From positions 1 to 64,000 of the forward strand of contig DATLZZ010000024.1 of the NCBI GenBank assembly GCA_035573715.1: a DNA stretch of 64,000 nucleotides, read 5' to 3'. Position numbers and translations under genes: made by a program. The number at the start of each line of letters is the position of its first letter. Position 1 is the first letter of the stretch. A model generated the notes under the pieces. The model was not told the DNA's origin, did not search any database, and saw only the letters and a list, made by a program, of their open reading frames with translations. Source of the DNA: JACPRL01 sp035573715. GTDB taxonomy: Bacteria > Acidobacteriota > Terriglobia > Acidiferrales > 2-02-FULL-67-57. Shown here piece by piece: positions 18,802-28,271 of this stretch.

Positions 18802-19590
18802 CTAGCCGCGGCTCAGCCGCAGGAACTTCAGCACCGCCAGGTAGGGTTCGTCCTTGATGAAGGGCCCGCATTGCAGGCTCCGCCCGTGGGCCACGTCCAC
18901 CAGGAACGCCGAGGCCTTGGTGTTCATCTTGGTGACCTGAAAGCGCCGCAGGATGGCCTGCACCTGCTCCGGCTCGGTCAGCCGCTGGAACGCCAGCAGG
19001 AAGAGAAAGAAGTCATTCTTGAAGACGTGGTTGCCGTTCTGGATGGCCTTGCCCATGTTGTGGACGAAGAGTTGCGCCGCATCCGGGTCGACGGTGGCGT
19101 AGGTGCGCGAGGCGACGTAGTAGTGCGAAATGAACTGCGCCGACTCCAGCGCCCAGTCGAAGCCGTCGAACTTCCGCTCCGTCCACGACAGCGGCTTCTT
19201 GCTCTCCAGCAGGTCTTTGCGCAGGCGGTTGGCGAACTCGCGGATGACGGTGGAGCTGACTTCCTCGCCGGCCACGGCGCGCTCGCGGCGGGGTGCGGGG
19301 GCGGCTTCCGGCGGTGGCGGCGGGGTGGTCGAGGGCCGCGGCGGCGGCGGCTCGCCGGCGCGGTAGGCGCGCAATTGCAGGTCGTATTCCTGCTTCTGCT
19401 CGGGGTCGGAGAGGACGGCGTAGGCTTCGTTCAACTCCGCCATCATCGCGGTGGCTTCGTCCTCGGCGGTATCGCCTTTGTGGCTGAAGCGGTCGGGGTG
19501 GGCCTCGCGGGCTCGCAGGCGGTAGGCGCGCTTGATGGCGTCAAGCGAAGCGTCGGGGCTGAGCCCCAGGATGGCGTAATAATCTTTCAA
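18802..19590 (-). CDS. J-domain (DnaJ-like) protein
   Basis: A 262-residue protein. The N-terminal J domain (about residues 1-68) has AYRLRAREAHPDRF with the HPD tripeptide that stimulates DnaK ATPase, and YAVLSDPEQKQEYD. A proline-rich linker (about 77-95) leads to a C-terminal domain of about 165 residues with no zinc-finger or DnaJ C-terminal region, so it is a type III J protein with its own substrate domain. Only 2 bases separate its ATG from the stop of the PilB-like/receiver gene upstream, so it may assist assembly or turnover of that motor (inference). Confidence 0.85.
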   Translation of the reverse strand: MKDYYAILGLSPDASLDAIKRAYRLRAREAHPDRFSHKGDTAEDEATAMMAELNEAYAVLSDPEQKQEYDLQLRAYRAGEPPPPRPSTTPPPPPEAAPAPRRERAVAGEEVSSTVIREFANRLRKDLLESKKPLSWTERKFDGFDWALESAQFISHYYVASRTYATVDPDAAQLFVHNMGKAIQNGNHVFKNDFFLFLLAFQRLTEPEQVQAILRRFQVTKMNTKASAFLVDVAHGRSLQCGPFIKDEPYLAVLKFLRLSRG

Positions 19591-19592
19591 CG

Positions 19593-21983
19593 CTACAAGC
19601 CGTAGGTCCGCCGCAGCAGCCGCATCACGCGTGCGTTCAGGTCGGGCACCGCGAACGGCTTGGTGATGTAATCGTCCGTCCCCACCATGTAGGCCTTGGT
19701 GCGGTTGGATTCATCCGCGCTGGCGGTCAGCATCATGATGGGGATAAAGGCAGTGCGGAAATCCTCCCGCAGCTTCTGGCACAGGGTGATGCCGTCCATC
19801 TTCGGCATCATCACGTCGGAAATCACCAGGTCGGGCGTGGTTTCCTCTACCAGCTGCAGGGCTTCCTCGCCATCGCTGGCCGTCATGATGTCGCTGTCCA
19901 GCGGAAGCTGCTGCAAGGCTTTCTGCACCACCTTCTTGATGCCGTCGTCGTCGTCCACCACCAGGATGCGCGGCTTCTTCACCGGCGCCCGCTCGCCGCG
20001 CGCATCGAGCTGCCCGGCCACCGCAGCGGGGGCCGCCGGCAGTGCCCCGGCAACCGCCTTGCGGCTCGGAGCGAGACCCGCTCCCGGCGGCAAGGCTTTG
20101 AGCGCTCCTTCGGCGCTGGGCGCCCGCTCCACGCGGGTGTTGCAGTAGGGACAGATGCGCCACTCGAGCTTCAACTCCTGGCCGCACGACTCGCACAGGT
20201 ACTTCAGCGCGTGCAGGCAGTAGGGGCAGGTGGAGAAATCCAGGTTGATAAAGCTGTTGCACTTCGGGCAGCGGGTGATTTCCTCTTCCTGCAACTGGAT
20301 GACGCGCAGCACTTCCTCCAGCGTGGTGATGCCCTGGCGCACTTTGTCCATCGCTTCTTCCAGCAGGAAGCGCGTGCCGGCCAGCCCCGCCGCCTTGCGC
20401 ATCTCGCCTTCCGAGGCCTTCTTGTTGATCAGCTCCTTCATCGTCGGCGTCATGCGGAGGATTTCGTAGATGCCCACGCGGCCGGCGTAGCCCGTGTTGC
20501 CGCAGGCCTGGCAGCCTTTGCCGCGGTAGAAGATGACGTTGGGCTCCTCGATCTTCACCCGCTCCAACAGGCCGCTCGACGGCGTGTAGGGCTCCTTGCA
20601 GCGCTGGCAGACCCGCCGCGCCAGCCGCTGGGCGATGATGATGTTCACCGAGGACGTGATGAGGAACGGGTCGACGCCGATATCGAGCAGGCGCGCCACC
20701 GTCGCCAGGGTGCTGTTAGTGTGCAGGGTGCTCAGCACCAGGTGGCCGGTCATGGACGCCTGGAAGGCAATCTCCGCCGTCTCCAAGTCGCGGATCTCGC
20801 CCACCAGAATGATGTCGGGGTCCTGGCGCAGGATGGAGCGCAACGACGCCGCAAACGTCAGCCCCGCCTTCACGTTCACCTGCACCTGGTTGATGCCAGG
20901 AATCTGGTACTCAATCGGGTCTTCCACCGTGATGATGTTGACTTCCGGCGACTGCCGGCGGGTCAGGCACGAATAGAGCGTGGTGCTCTTGCCCGAGCCG
21001 GTCGGGCCGGTGGTTAGAATCATCCCCTGCGGCTGCCCCAGCGCCGCGTCCAGCAGCGTCACCTGCGGCTCGGTAAAGCCCAGTTGTTCCAGCCCGGGAA
21101 TGCTGGACGAGCCCAGCAATCGCAACACCACTTTCTCGCCGAAGTGCGTCGGCAGAGTCGAGACGCGCAGGTCGATGGACTTCCCGTGGTGCTGAATCTT
21201 GATGCGCCCGTCCTGCGGCAGCCGCCGCTCCGCGATGTCGAGCTTGGCCAGAATCTTCATGCGGGAGACGAGCGGGTTGTGCAGCCACTTGGGCACCTGC
21301 ATGTAGTCGCGCAGCACGCCGTCAACGCGCAGGCGCACGCGGATGGAGTTGAGCTCCGCCTCGACGTGGATGTCGCTCGCCCCGGCCCGCACCGCGTCCT
21401 GAATAATCAGGTTGCACATCTTCACCACCGGGGCCTGCTCGGCGGCGCTGCGCGAGGCGCTGGCGTCGAGGTCGACGTCGCCATTGGCGTCCTCGGCCGG
21501 CATGATGTCGAACTCGCTCGACTCCGATACGTTGGCGAGAAAGTCCTGCAACTGCTCGTCGGGCGCGTAGTGGGTGTGGATGCCGTCGAGGATTTCCGTC
21601 CGCGTCGCCACCACCGGCCGGACCGACAACCCGCAGGAAAACTCCAGCGCCTGCACCGCCTCGAAGTCCGCCGGGTTGGCCATCGCCAGCACCAGCGATT
21701 TCCCTTCCAGCTTCACCGGCAGGCAGGTGTGCTTGCGCGCCAGTTCCTGGCTGATGATTTTCAGCGCCTCCGGCTCGATGGTCAGGCTGGCCACGTGCAC
21801 CCGCGGCAGCCGCAGCCACTTGGCCATGGTGTCGGCCAGGTTTTCCTCCGACACCTTCTTCTCATCCAGCAGGATGTCGAGCAGCGACACCCGTCGCCGG
21901 CGCGCCTCCTCCTGGATTTTTTCCAGGTCTTTAGGAGTCAGCAGGCCCGTTTGCAGCATCAACGGGCCCATCTTCTTGCTCAT
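19593..21983 (-). CDS. GspE/PilB-type secretion ATPase fused to zinc ribbons and a receiver domain
   Basis: A 796-residue fusion. The N-terminal MshEN-like domain (about residues 5-150; TGLLTPKDLEKI, LADTMAKWLRLP) leads to the ATPase: GASDIHVEAE, Walker A GPTGSGKST (about 325-333), Asp box ITVEDPIEY, Walker B ILVGEIRD, His box TGHLVLSTLHTN, and the CQRCKEPY...CQACGNTG zinc element. Four more CxxC knuckles (CPKC, CPYC, CESC, CPYC; about 570-612) form a double zinc ribbon. An Ala/Pro linker joins a complete receiver (about 672-796) with VVDDDDG, phospho-Asp in VISDVMMPKMDG and ITKPFA. It should power type IV pilus or type II secretion assembly. The receiver suggests direct control by phosphorylation. 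No pilin, PilT or PilC gene is adjacent. Confidence 0.92.
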   Translation of the reverse strand: MSKKMGPLMLQTGLLTPKDLEKIQEEARRRRVSLLDILLDEKKVSEENLADTMAKWLRLPRVHVASLTIEPEALKIISQELARKHTCLPVKLEGKSLVLAMANPADFEAVQALEFSCGLSVRPVVATRTEILDGIHTHYAPDEQLQDFLANVSESSEFDIMPAEDANGDVDLDASASRSAAEQAPVVKMCNLIIQDAVRAGASDIHVEAELNSIRVRLRVDGVLRDYMQVPKWLHNPLVSRMKILAKLDIAERRLPQDGRIKIQHHGKSIDLRVSTLPTHFGEKVVLRLLGSSSIPGLEQLGFTEPQVTLLDAALGQPQGMILTTGPTGSGKSTTLYSCLTRRQSPEVNIITVEDPIEYQIPGINQVQVNVKAGLTFAASLRSILRQDPDIILVGEIRDLETAEIAFQASMTGHLVLSTLHTNSTLATVARLLDIGVDPFLITSSVNIIIAQRLARRVCQRCKEPYTPSSGLLERVKIEEPNVIFYRGKGCQACGNTGYAGRVGIYEILRMTPTMKELINKKASEGEMRKAAGLAGTRFLLEEAMDKVRQGITTLEEVLRVIQLQEEEITRCPKCNSFINLDFSTCPYCLHALKYLCESCGQELKLEWRICPYCNTRVERAPSAEGALKALPPGAGLAPSRKAVAGALPAAPAAVAGQLDARGERAPVKKPRILVVDDDDGIKKVVQKALQQLPLDSDIMTASDGEEALQLVEETTPDLVISDVMMPKMDGITLCQKLREDFRTAFIPIMMLTASADESNRTKAYMVGTDDYITKPFAVPDLNARVMRLLRRTYGL

Positions 21984-22163
21984 TCGGTGCCTTCTAGCCT
22001 TTCACGCCCTTGCCGCCGCGCGCTCCGCTGGCCTGACCCTGCGCGGAATCCTACCCCGGCGATGGCGAGAACCCCAAGCATTCTATCCGCCCCCTTGCCT
22101 TGTTTTCAATAGGCAGGCCGCGACCTGCCCGGTCTGTCGCAGGCCCGGCGAATCTGGCTCAGT

Positions 22164-24846
22164 TTACTGGACGGCGATGGTGACCGTGTTGGAAGTTGCG
22201 GTGCCAATGCTCAGCACAACTGGAACTGCGTCGCCGATGGGGGCGGTGGCGGGGACTAAGGCGTTGACTTGATACAAACCGACTAGGCCCGGCGCCAAGC
22301 CCGAGAAGGTCACTGTGGCCGCGACGCCGCCTATGCTTACGGTGGGCGTGGTGGTGGTTTGCGACAGCGGGCTGGCGGAAGCCGCGGAACCGCTGGCCGG
22401 CTGGTTCGTGACAGCTCCCAACCCCGTACAATAGATGGATATGTACTCACTGCCGCGCATGACCGGGCGGGAGCCGGAGAAGGCGCCCACGGGCGCGGCG
22501 ATGGACGCCGTGCCCGCAATCAAGATATTCCCTTGGCCGGTACCTTGCGAGTTAGTGGTGTAAATCCCCGGCGCGAATGGGGCCAGGTTGACAGTGATGG
22601 GATCGCTGGGAAGACCTTGGACGTTGTCGGTCAAGATCGCCTCCGAATGCCCACTCAACTGCCAGGGAATCTGGATATTGACTTGGCTTGGGGATGCAAA
22701 GAACTTGGGCACGGCGACCGACTGATCGAATAACATCCGCGCGCCTGCGAGCATGGTCGGCAAAGGCGTCGCCGCGGCCTGAGCAGTGTCGAGCGACAGG
22801 CCGGCGCCAAAGACCGCGACGATGCTGCCCGGGGCGACGGGCGCGCCCGGGGCAAAGCTCGCGGCATTTACCGCGCCGCCGGGATAGATAAGCGGAGGCG
22901 GGCCGAAAATGGGCGGGAAGATGCGGTGATAGGGAGAACCATTGCTTGTCAGGCCACTGACGGCAACCCTGAAGGGAACATTGGGCGCTCCTACGCTGCC
23001 GACAAATTCATCCTCATCGGCATTGGGATCTCCCTGCGCCAGTTGGATAGTCTGAAGCGTCGCGCCCGTCCAGGCTCAGGAACTTGAACTCGGCGGTCTG
23101 AAAAGGCCCGAGCAAGCTGGCCAGAGCTGTGTAAGGGGGAGGAGTTTGAAAAGGGTCCTCGAGCGGGAACAACCCTTCATGGCCCGGGCGCCCGGTCAGA
23201 GTGACGAAGTCGAACCGGTTGAGGCGCAAGTCACTCTTGGCCAGAGCCTGCACCCAGAACTCCCCGAACCCGCTGGCTTGCAAATGCCACGTGCCACTCT
23301 GGGGCGAATCGACGCTAAGCACATAGCCACCGCGCAGCGCGGTAAAGGGGCCCGTAACCACGCCGGAAGGCGAGGAGATGGTTGGCTGGAAGCAGAAGCT
23401 TTCCACATCGCAGAGGACCGAGAACGTGATGCTCTCGACAGTGTCGTCGACGGGAACAGAGTACTCGTAAATCTCCCCATTGGACATTCCGCTGGCCGAC
23501 AGGAGTTGCACCAGACGCCCGGAAAGGCCAGGGCGGACCAGCGCGAGACTGTCGTCGGTCTCCTCCCGAGCGAGGATTCCAACATGCCCGCCCGACATGT
23601 GCGCTATTCAGCTCACGGCCGGGTGGGGCTGGAACCGGGTACAGGGGCTGGGGAAATGCGCCGAGATTTCCGCCCCCTTCGCTCGGGCGGCCTTGATGAG
23701 GTCATCGGTCAAGCCCAGGTCATTAGGAGTATTGTGAGAATAAAGGAAAATCCGGGCTTGACTCTGGCTCGCCGAGATAGCCTCCTGCAACGCGTCCAAT
23801 TGCGGACCCTCGCAGCCGCCCCCGTGGGCTTGCAGCGCATTAACGGCGGCCAGAAACTCGGTCGCATTGGCCGTCACCACAGGCGGGTCGACCTGGACGT
23901 CGTCAAAGTGCACCAGCACATACTGCGCGGGCTCGTCCTCGGTGTTCCTGACCTCGTTGACCAGGTTGGTCAATTCCGCTTGCAACAACGGCACTTCGGT
24001 CTGCATGTTGGTGGTGTCCACGGCCACCGCCAGCGTCCCGCCCACGTCCATCAAGGCCTTGATGGCCCGCGGGTTGTTGGCTACCGCCGGGTCATTCAGA
24101 ATCTGATTCACGTAGTCAATGCTGGCTTGAATCGCCAGTTGTTTGGCGACTGGAAAGCCATCTCGTCCCGGTTCGTCCTTGCTGATGCCTCCCGGACAAA
24201 GTATCGGAATGCCCCCATGCCGGCACTTCCCCTTGTCCTCAGGCCCGCTGTAGCACCAGTCAACATCATCGAAGTATCCAGTCGTCAACCACGTGAACCC
24301 CGTACCTTCAAGGTTGTTGTGGTCTGTTTCGCAGGTCGGGATGTCAATTGTCGCTGTCGGCGGCGGCCCCGTGTTGCCTTGCCCCCACGACTGTCTCCCC
24401 AAGCGGGTGTCGATCGTGCCGGCGTATGTCGTTAGATTGATCCAATTGCTGTGAGAGTAGTAATCCTGAAGAGTGTGCAGCATCCCACCAAGGAGTTTTC
24501 GAGCGGCGGCGCCATCTGGTGAGGGCCCAGCGATATTGTCAATGATGGTAGCTTTCGTCACCTCGAGTCTCACGGTGCTTCCGGCGAAGTCTTCACTGTC
24601 GAAATGAAGGAACGAGAGGGCATGCAAGGCCGGATGGTCCGTTTCCTTGTTTGCTTGCACGATCTGGTCAATCGCTCTGTCCGAAAACCTGAGAGTCTGT
24701 CCTTGGACGACCACCGTGATACCGCCGAGCGCCGCTCTGGTGATCCCCAGATGCCCATAGTCCTTCGGATGGAATGCGAAAGCTGGTTCCAAAGCAAACA
24801 GGGCGATGACAAGTACGACAGCTAATTTCTTTCTGCACGTTTTCAT
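22164..24846 (-). pseudogene. Secreted VWA-like protein with TIGR03437 C-terminal domain, broken by a stop and a frameshift
   Basis: Reading all segments together gives about 890 residues. There is a signal peptide (KKLAVVLVIALFALEPAFA), a HET-C-like helical part with HTLQDYYSHSNW (about residues 130-140), a VWA-like domain (AVAVDTTNM...YVLVHFDD), a beta-rich middle and the Acidobacteria-typical 'Solibacter' C-terminal domain (GAVNAASFAPG...GLGAVTNQP). Two lesions interrupt it. An in-frame TGA lies at 23608-23610, after which the same frame continues with IAHMSGGHVG. An extra G in the run at 23065-23067 shifts the frame between FLSLDG and ATLQTIQ. The total length is one base over a multiple of three, consistent with that insertion. 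It is a recent pseudogene or contains sequencing errors. Confidence 0.75.
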
Positions 24847-24899
24847 GGGTTCCGTCCCTTCCTTGTGCCCCTTATCCCAGACCTTGCCTCCATTCCCTC

Positions 24900-25202
24900 T
24901 CAGGAGCGGAAGCGGGAGAAAAGATGCGCAACAAGGGATGCACAAACCGAAAAGATGACGTACCAATAGAGGAACGCGGACACTAACAGCGCAATCCAAG
25001 AGAAGTGCCCCTCATAGCCTAGCCACACGATAAAGGCGTAAGGCATAACGAAAGGCAGTACAGCGTACTGAACAAAGATGGGGCCGTGGCGAGCCATTCC
25101 ACCTACGAGAAGGGCACCGACGGTTAAGCAGGGCCCGACCATCACCGAGAAGATGAGCTTCGCCCACGTGGGCCGGAAGACGTCTTTGAGAGTTGTCAGC
25201 AC
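24900..25202 (-). CDS. Small multi-pass membrane protein of unknown function
   Basis: A 100-residue hydrophobic protein with three likely membrane helices (about residues 14-36, 44-64 and 68-93) and a basic C-terminus ending SRFRS. The start is a GTG supported by AGGAG 8 bases upstream. It lies 53 bases upstream of the broken VWA gene on the same strand, so the two may share a transcript. I recognise no family. By eye GC is near 52%, lower than the surrounding genes. Confidence 0.6.
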   Translation of the reverse strand: MLTTLKDVFRPTWAKLIFSVMVGPCLTVGALLVGGMARHGPIFVQYAVLPFVMPYAFIVWLGYEGHFSWIALLVSAFLYWYVIFSVCASLVAHLFSRFRS

Positions 25203-25419
25203 GTCAGTTTCTCCTGTTTAGGATGGCGTCCGCCCGTAACTCGATATCCGGGAAGAACCTCCTCGGGGATTCTGGAGAAGAAACCACGCGCCATGGCAGA
25301 TTCCTCCACGTGCACTTTCTGCGGCGCGCTAACTGCGTGGCCGAAGCCTACGACCATAGGGCAGGGCTGTCAAGCACTTGGATATGCTAGTAGGCCTTGG
25401 CGAAGATGGCGTTTGCTGC

Positions 25420-25448
25420 TTGACTCCCGTATGCTCGTGGCCTACCAT
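25420..25448 (+). promoter_or_regulatory. Predicted promoter of the diguanylate cyclase gene
   Basis: TTGACT (25420-25425), a 17-base spacer and TACCAT (25443-25448), about 50 bases before the ATG. Confidence 0.4.
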
Positions 25449-25501
25449 CGCTGTCGAGTCGGGGGTTTGAAGATGCGCGCAATCCCGAGGCGCAGAGGCT
25501 A

Positions 25502-26332
25502 ATGGTCGAAGACTATTTCGAAGAACAAGAGCAGGTTGCTCGCCGGCGCAAGCGCGACTGGCAGCTTCGCCTGACCATCGCCCTGACCGTGGGTGTCATC
25601 GGAGTGGGGCTGGCGCTCTATGGGGTGCTCTCTGTCGCCCGCCAAGGTGATCTTCCATGGGGCCAGACCCTCGCCGGGCCGCTCCTCTACGGCCTTTTTG
25701 CTCTGGTCGTGCTGCTGGACCTCTACCTGGCCCAGAAGGAAGCCATCATCCAGGGCCTGGAGCAGGAGGCGGTCAAGCAGAAGATTGAAGCCGAGTTGAA
25801 CCGCGAGCTCGCCCTGCTCGACCCGGTCACCGAGCTTTATAACCGCCGCTACCTGCGGGTGCTGTTGCAGCGGGAGCTGAACCGCGTCCAGCGCTACAAC
25901 CTGCCGCTCTCGATGATGCTGGCCGACATCACCGGCTTCCGCCGCGTCAACGAAAGCCTCGGCCACACCGGCGGCGACGTCGTGCTGCGCCAGATTGCCT
26001 ACATCTTCCGCAACCAGACCCGCAACTCCGACATCATCGTGCGCTTCGGCGGCGACGAGTTCCTGCTTGTCCTCCCCGACACAGAGGACGAAGGCGCCTA
26101 CATTCTCACCGACCGCCTCAAGCAGGGATTGCGTGACTGGAGCGCCCGCAGCGGCATGTCGGAGTTCGGCCTGCGCTTCGCCATCGGCGTCGTCCGCTAC
26201 ACCCCGGAGCGCCGCCTGGATGAGATTCTGGAGCTGGCCGAGCAACGCATGCTCCGCGACCGGCAGAAGGAGGAGGCCGCCGAAAAGGAACGACGCGGCG
26301 CCGCCGCGCGCGCCGAGGGGAGCGCTTCCTAA
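25502..26332 (+). CDS. Membrane-anchored diguanylate cyclase (GGDEF)
   Basis: Makes the second messenger cyclic di-GMP from two GTP. The 276-residue protein has two N-terminal membrane helices (about residues 22-44 and 57-78), a coiled signalling helix and a GGDEF domain (about 105-255). The metal-binding Asp is in LADITGFRRVNESLGHTGGD, and the active site is intact (RFGGDEF, about 184). An RxxD inhibitory site (RNSD) lies five residues before GGDEF, so product inhibition is expected. No separate sensor domain is present. The charged tail ends before a zinc-ribbon/receiver gene on the same strand. Confidence 0.93.
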   Translation: MVEDYFEEQEQVARRRKRDWQLRLTIALTVGVIGVGLALYGVLSVARQGDLPWGQTLAGPLLYGLFALVVLLDLYLAQKEAIIQGLEQEAVKQKIEAELNRELALLDPVTELYNRRYLRVLLQRELNRVQRYNLPLSMMLADITGFRRVNESLGHTGGDVVLRQIAYIFRNQTRNSDIIVRFGGDEFLLVLPDTEDEGAYILTDRLKQGLRDWSARSGMSEFGLRFAIGVVRYTPERRLDEILELAEQRMLRDRQKEEAAEKERRGAAARAEGSAS

Positions 26333-26365
26333 CGATCGCCTCTTCTCCGCGGCACCGTTCTCGCT

Positions 26366-26938
26366 ATGCGCACTATTCACATTCGTTGTCACGTCTGCGG
26401 CTCCCGCGCCGATGTGGTCCTCGGTCCGATGGAGGAGGAGCGCCTGCGCGAAACCGGCTACCTGACGCGGCTCTGCAAGGAGTGTCGCGGCCAGACTCGC
26501 TGGGAACCGGTCACCGGCACTACTCTGCCAACCCATTTGGCGGATATCGAGATCGAAGAGGAAGCCGTCCACGTCCCCGTATTGGTCATTGACGACGATG
26601 AAAGCATCCTGGCGGTGCTCGATAAGGCCTTAAGCAAAGAGAACTACGACGTCGAGCTCGCCAACTCCGGCCGCGAAGCCATGACCTTGCTGGCGCGGGG
26701 CGAGTATGCGCTCATCATCTCCGATATCCGCATGCCGGCCTTTGACGGCAAGCAGCTCTTTCAATTCCTCGATGAACACATGCCGGACCTCAAGGATCGC
26801 GTCATCTTTCTCACCGGCGACACCGCCAATCCGGAGACGATGAAGTTCCTCAGCGAAGTCGGGCGCCCCTATCTCACCAAGCCCGTTGACCTCCAGAAGC
26901 TCTCCCAAGTGCTGCGCGAGGCGCTGGGCTCGGACTAG
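26366..26938 (+). CDS. Zinc-ribbon/receiver response regulator
   Basis: A 190-residue protein. The N-terminal 50 residues carry CHVCG and CKECRG, two CxxC knuckles that should bind zinc. A complete receiver domain follows (about 70-190): VIDDDESI, phospho-Asp in IISDIRMPAFDG, LTGDT and YLTKPVD. No DNA-binding or enzymatic output is present, so the ribbon may be the interaction module. It lies between a diguanylate cyclase and a coiled-coil protein, with a 4-base gap to the latter, which suggests one signalling unit. The zinc ribbon plus receiver combination echoes the PilB fusion at 19593-21983. Confidence 0.88.
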   Translation: MRTIHIRCHVCGSRADVVLGPMEEERLRETGYLTRLCKECRGQTRWEPVTGTTLPTHLADIEIEEEAVHVPVLVIDDDESILAVLDKALSKENYDVELANSGREAMTLLARGEYALIISDIRMPAFDGKQLFQFLDEHMPDLKDRVIFLTGDTANPETMKFLSEVGRPYLTKPVDLQKLSQVLREALGSD

Positions 26939-26942
26939 CGCG

Positions 26943-28268
26943 ATGAGCCACGACGAGCACGAAACGCCCGCCGCGGAGAACGGCACGCCGGGGCCGCTGG
27001 AAACGCCCCCCGAGGGCTCCGCCGAATCTCCTGCCCCTCCCGGCCCGAGCCTGTGGACGCGTCTGCGCGTCGCCTGGATGGCATTCTTCGCCGGGCTGCG
27101 CGGCCTGCCGGTCAGCCTCGATGGCACGGTTCCCATCGAGCAGACGCTCGTCCAGAAGGAGCTGGAGAGCAAGGTCGAAAGGCTCAGCGCCACCGTGGAA
27201 GAACTCCGGGGCCAGCTCGCCGGGCGCGAGCAGGAACTCAAAGAGCGCTCCGCAGCCCTCAAGGAAGTCCGCCGCGAGTTGAAGCACACCGAGTCCTCCG
27301 CCAGCAACACCGAAAAGCAGCTTCGCCGCCAGCTCGAGAAGACCGAGAAGCACGAGAAGGAGCAGCAGGAGCGAATCGCTCAGCTCGAGTCAGTCCTGGA
27401 GGCTGTGCGCGCAGAGTTGAGCCAGACCCAAGCGATGCTGGAAGCCCGCCAGCGGGAACTGAACGAACTGCGCGCCGAAGCGGAACGTCACGAGCACGCC
27501 CTGCGCCGCGAAGCCGACGCCCGGGCGGAGAAGCTCCGCGAAAGCGACTCCCGCCTGGCCCGGCTGGAAGAGGAACTGGCGTCGCAACGCACCGCGCTCG
27601 AGCAGCTCCGCCACGAAAACTCCGCGGCCACCGCCCACCGCGAAGAAGCCGAGCGGCAGGTGCGCACCCTGCGTGCCGAACTGGCCGATGCGAACCATGC
27701 CCTCCAAGAACTGCAACGCGAGGCGGCATCACTCAAAGAAACGAGCGCGCAAGTGGAGGACTTGCGGAGCGAGGTCGAGCGCTGGCGTGGCGCCGCGCGC
27801 GACGCCGAAGCCGCAGCCGAAAAGGCGCGCCAGGAGGCAGCCGCCGCGCACGAGGCGGCGCCGGCCAAGCGCAAGGCGGCCAAAGCAGCGGACGAAGGGG
27901 AGGTGGCAGTCAAGCTGGCCGAGCTCGAGTCACGCCTGCGCGACCTCGAACGCGAGCGTGACCAGTTGCTTCATCAGCGCACTGCGCTCGAGCGTGAGCG
28001 CGAAGCCATCAACCATCGCGTCGAAGCGCTCCTCCACGAGCACGAGCGCCAGCGCACCCGCGCCGACCGCATCGAAGCTGTGCTGCGGGAGTTCTACACC
28101 GAAACCGTCAGCCCGCTCACCGTCGCCAAAGCGTCCCTCGAGCTCCTCCAAGGCAAGCAGTTAGGCAAGGGCGATCGCGAGAACCTGCAGGACGTCCACG
28201 ACACCATCGAGCAGCTCAACCAGCAGCTCACCAAGCTGCGCCAGCAACTGGCCAGCAGCGAGTCCTGA
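26943..28268 (+). CDS. Long coiled-coil protein
   Basis: A 441-residue protein. After an acidic, proline-rich start and a short hydrophobic patch (VAWMAFFAGLRGLP, about residues 43-56), residues 70-430 are almost pure heptad repeat rich in Glu, Arg, Ala and Leu, with one Ala/Lys-rich break (AAPAKRKAAKAADEG). No enzymatic motif is visible. It resembles structural or scaffold proteins of the SMC/myosin-like kind only in composition. It starts 4 bases after the zinc-ribbon receiver gene, so it may be a scaffold or polarity factor for that module (inference). The upstream frame is open, but the ATG at 26943 follows the previous stop. Confidence 0.8.
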   Translation: MSHDEHETPAAENGTPGPLETPPEGSAESPAPPGPSLWTRLRVAWMAFFAGLRGLPVSLDGTVPIEQTLVQKELESKVERLSATVEELRGQLAGREQELKERSAALKEVRRELKHTESSASNTEKQLRRQLEKTEKHEKEQQERIAQLESVLEAVRAELSQTQAMLEARQRELNELRAEAERHEHALRREADARAEKLRESDSRLARLEEELASQRTALEQLRHENSAATAHREEAERQVRTLRAELADANHALQELQREAASLKETSAQVEDLRSEVERWRGAARDAEAAAEKARQEAAAAHEAAPAKRKAAKAADEGEVAVKLAELESRLRDLERERDQLLHQRTALEREREAINHRVEALLHEHERQRTRADRIEAVLREFYTETVSPLTVAKASLELLQGKQLGKGDRENLQDVHDTIEQLNQQLTKLRQQLASSES

Positions 28269-28271
28269 CCC

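Noticed and set aside
23608..23610. TGA read as selenocysteine in the broken VWA gene
   Set aside because: A second, independent frameshift in the same gene makes decay or sequence error more likely, and no selenocysteine-type redox motif or downstream element is evident.
25293..25502. Short plus-strand frame with a CTFCG zinc-knuckle-like start
   Set aside because: Only one CxxC is present, no ribosome site is seen, and it overlaps the promoter of the diguanylate cyclase gene.
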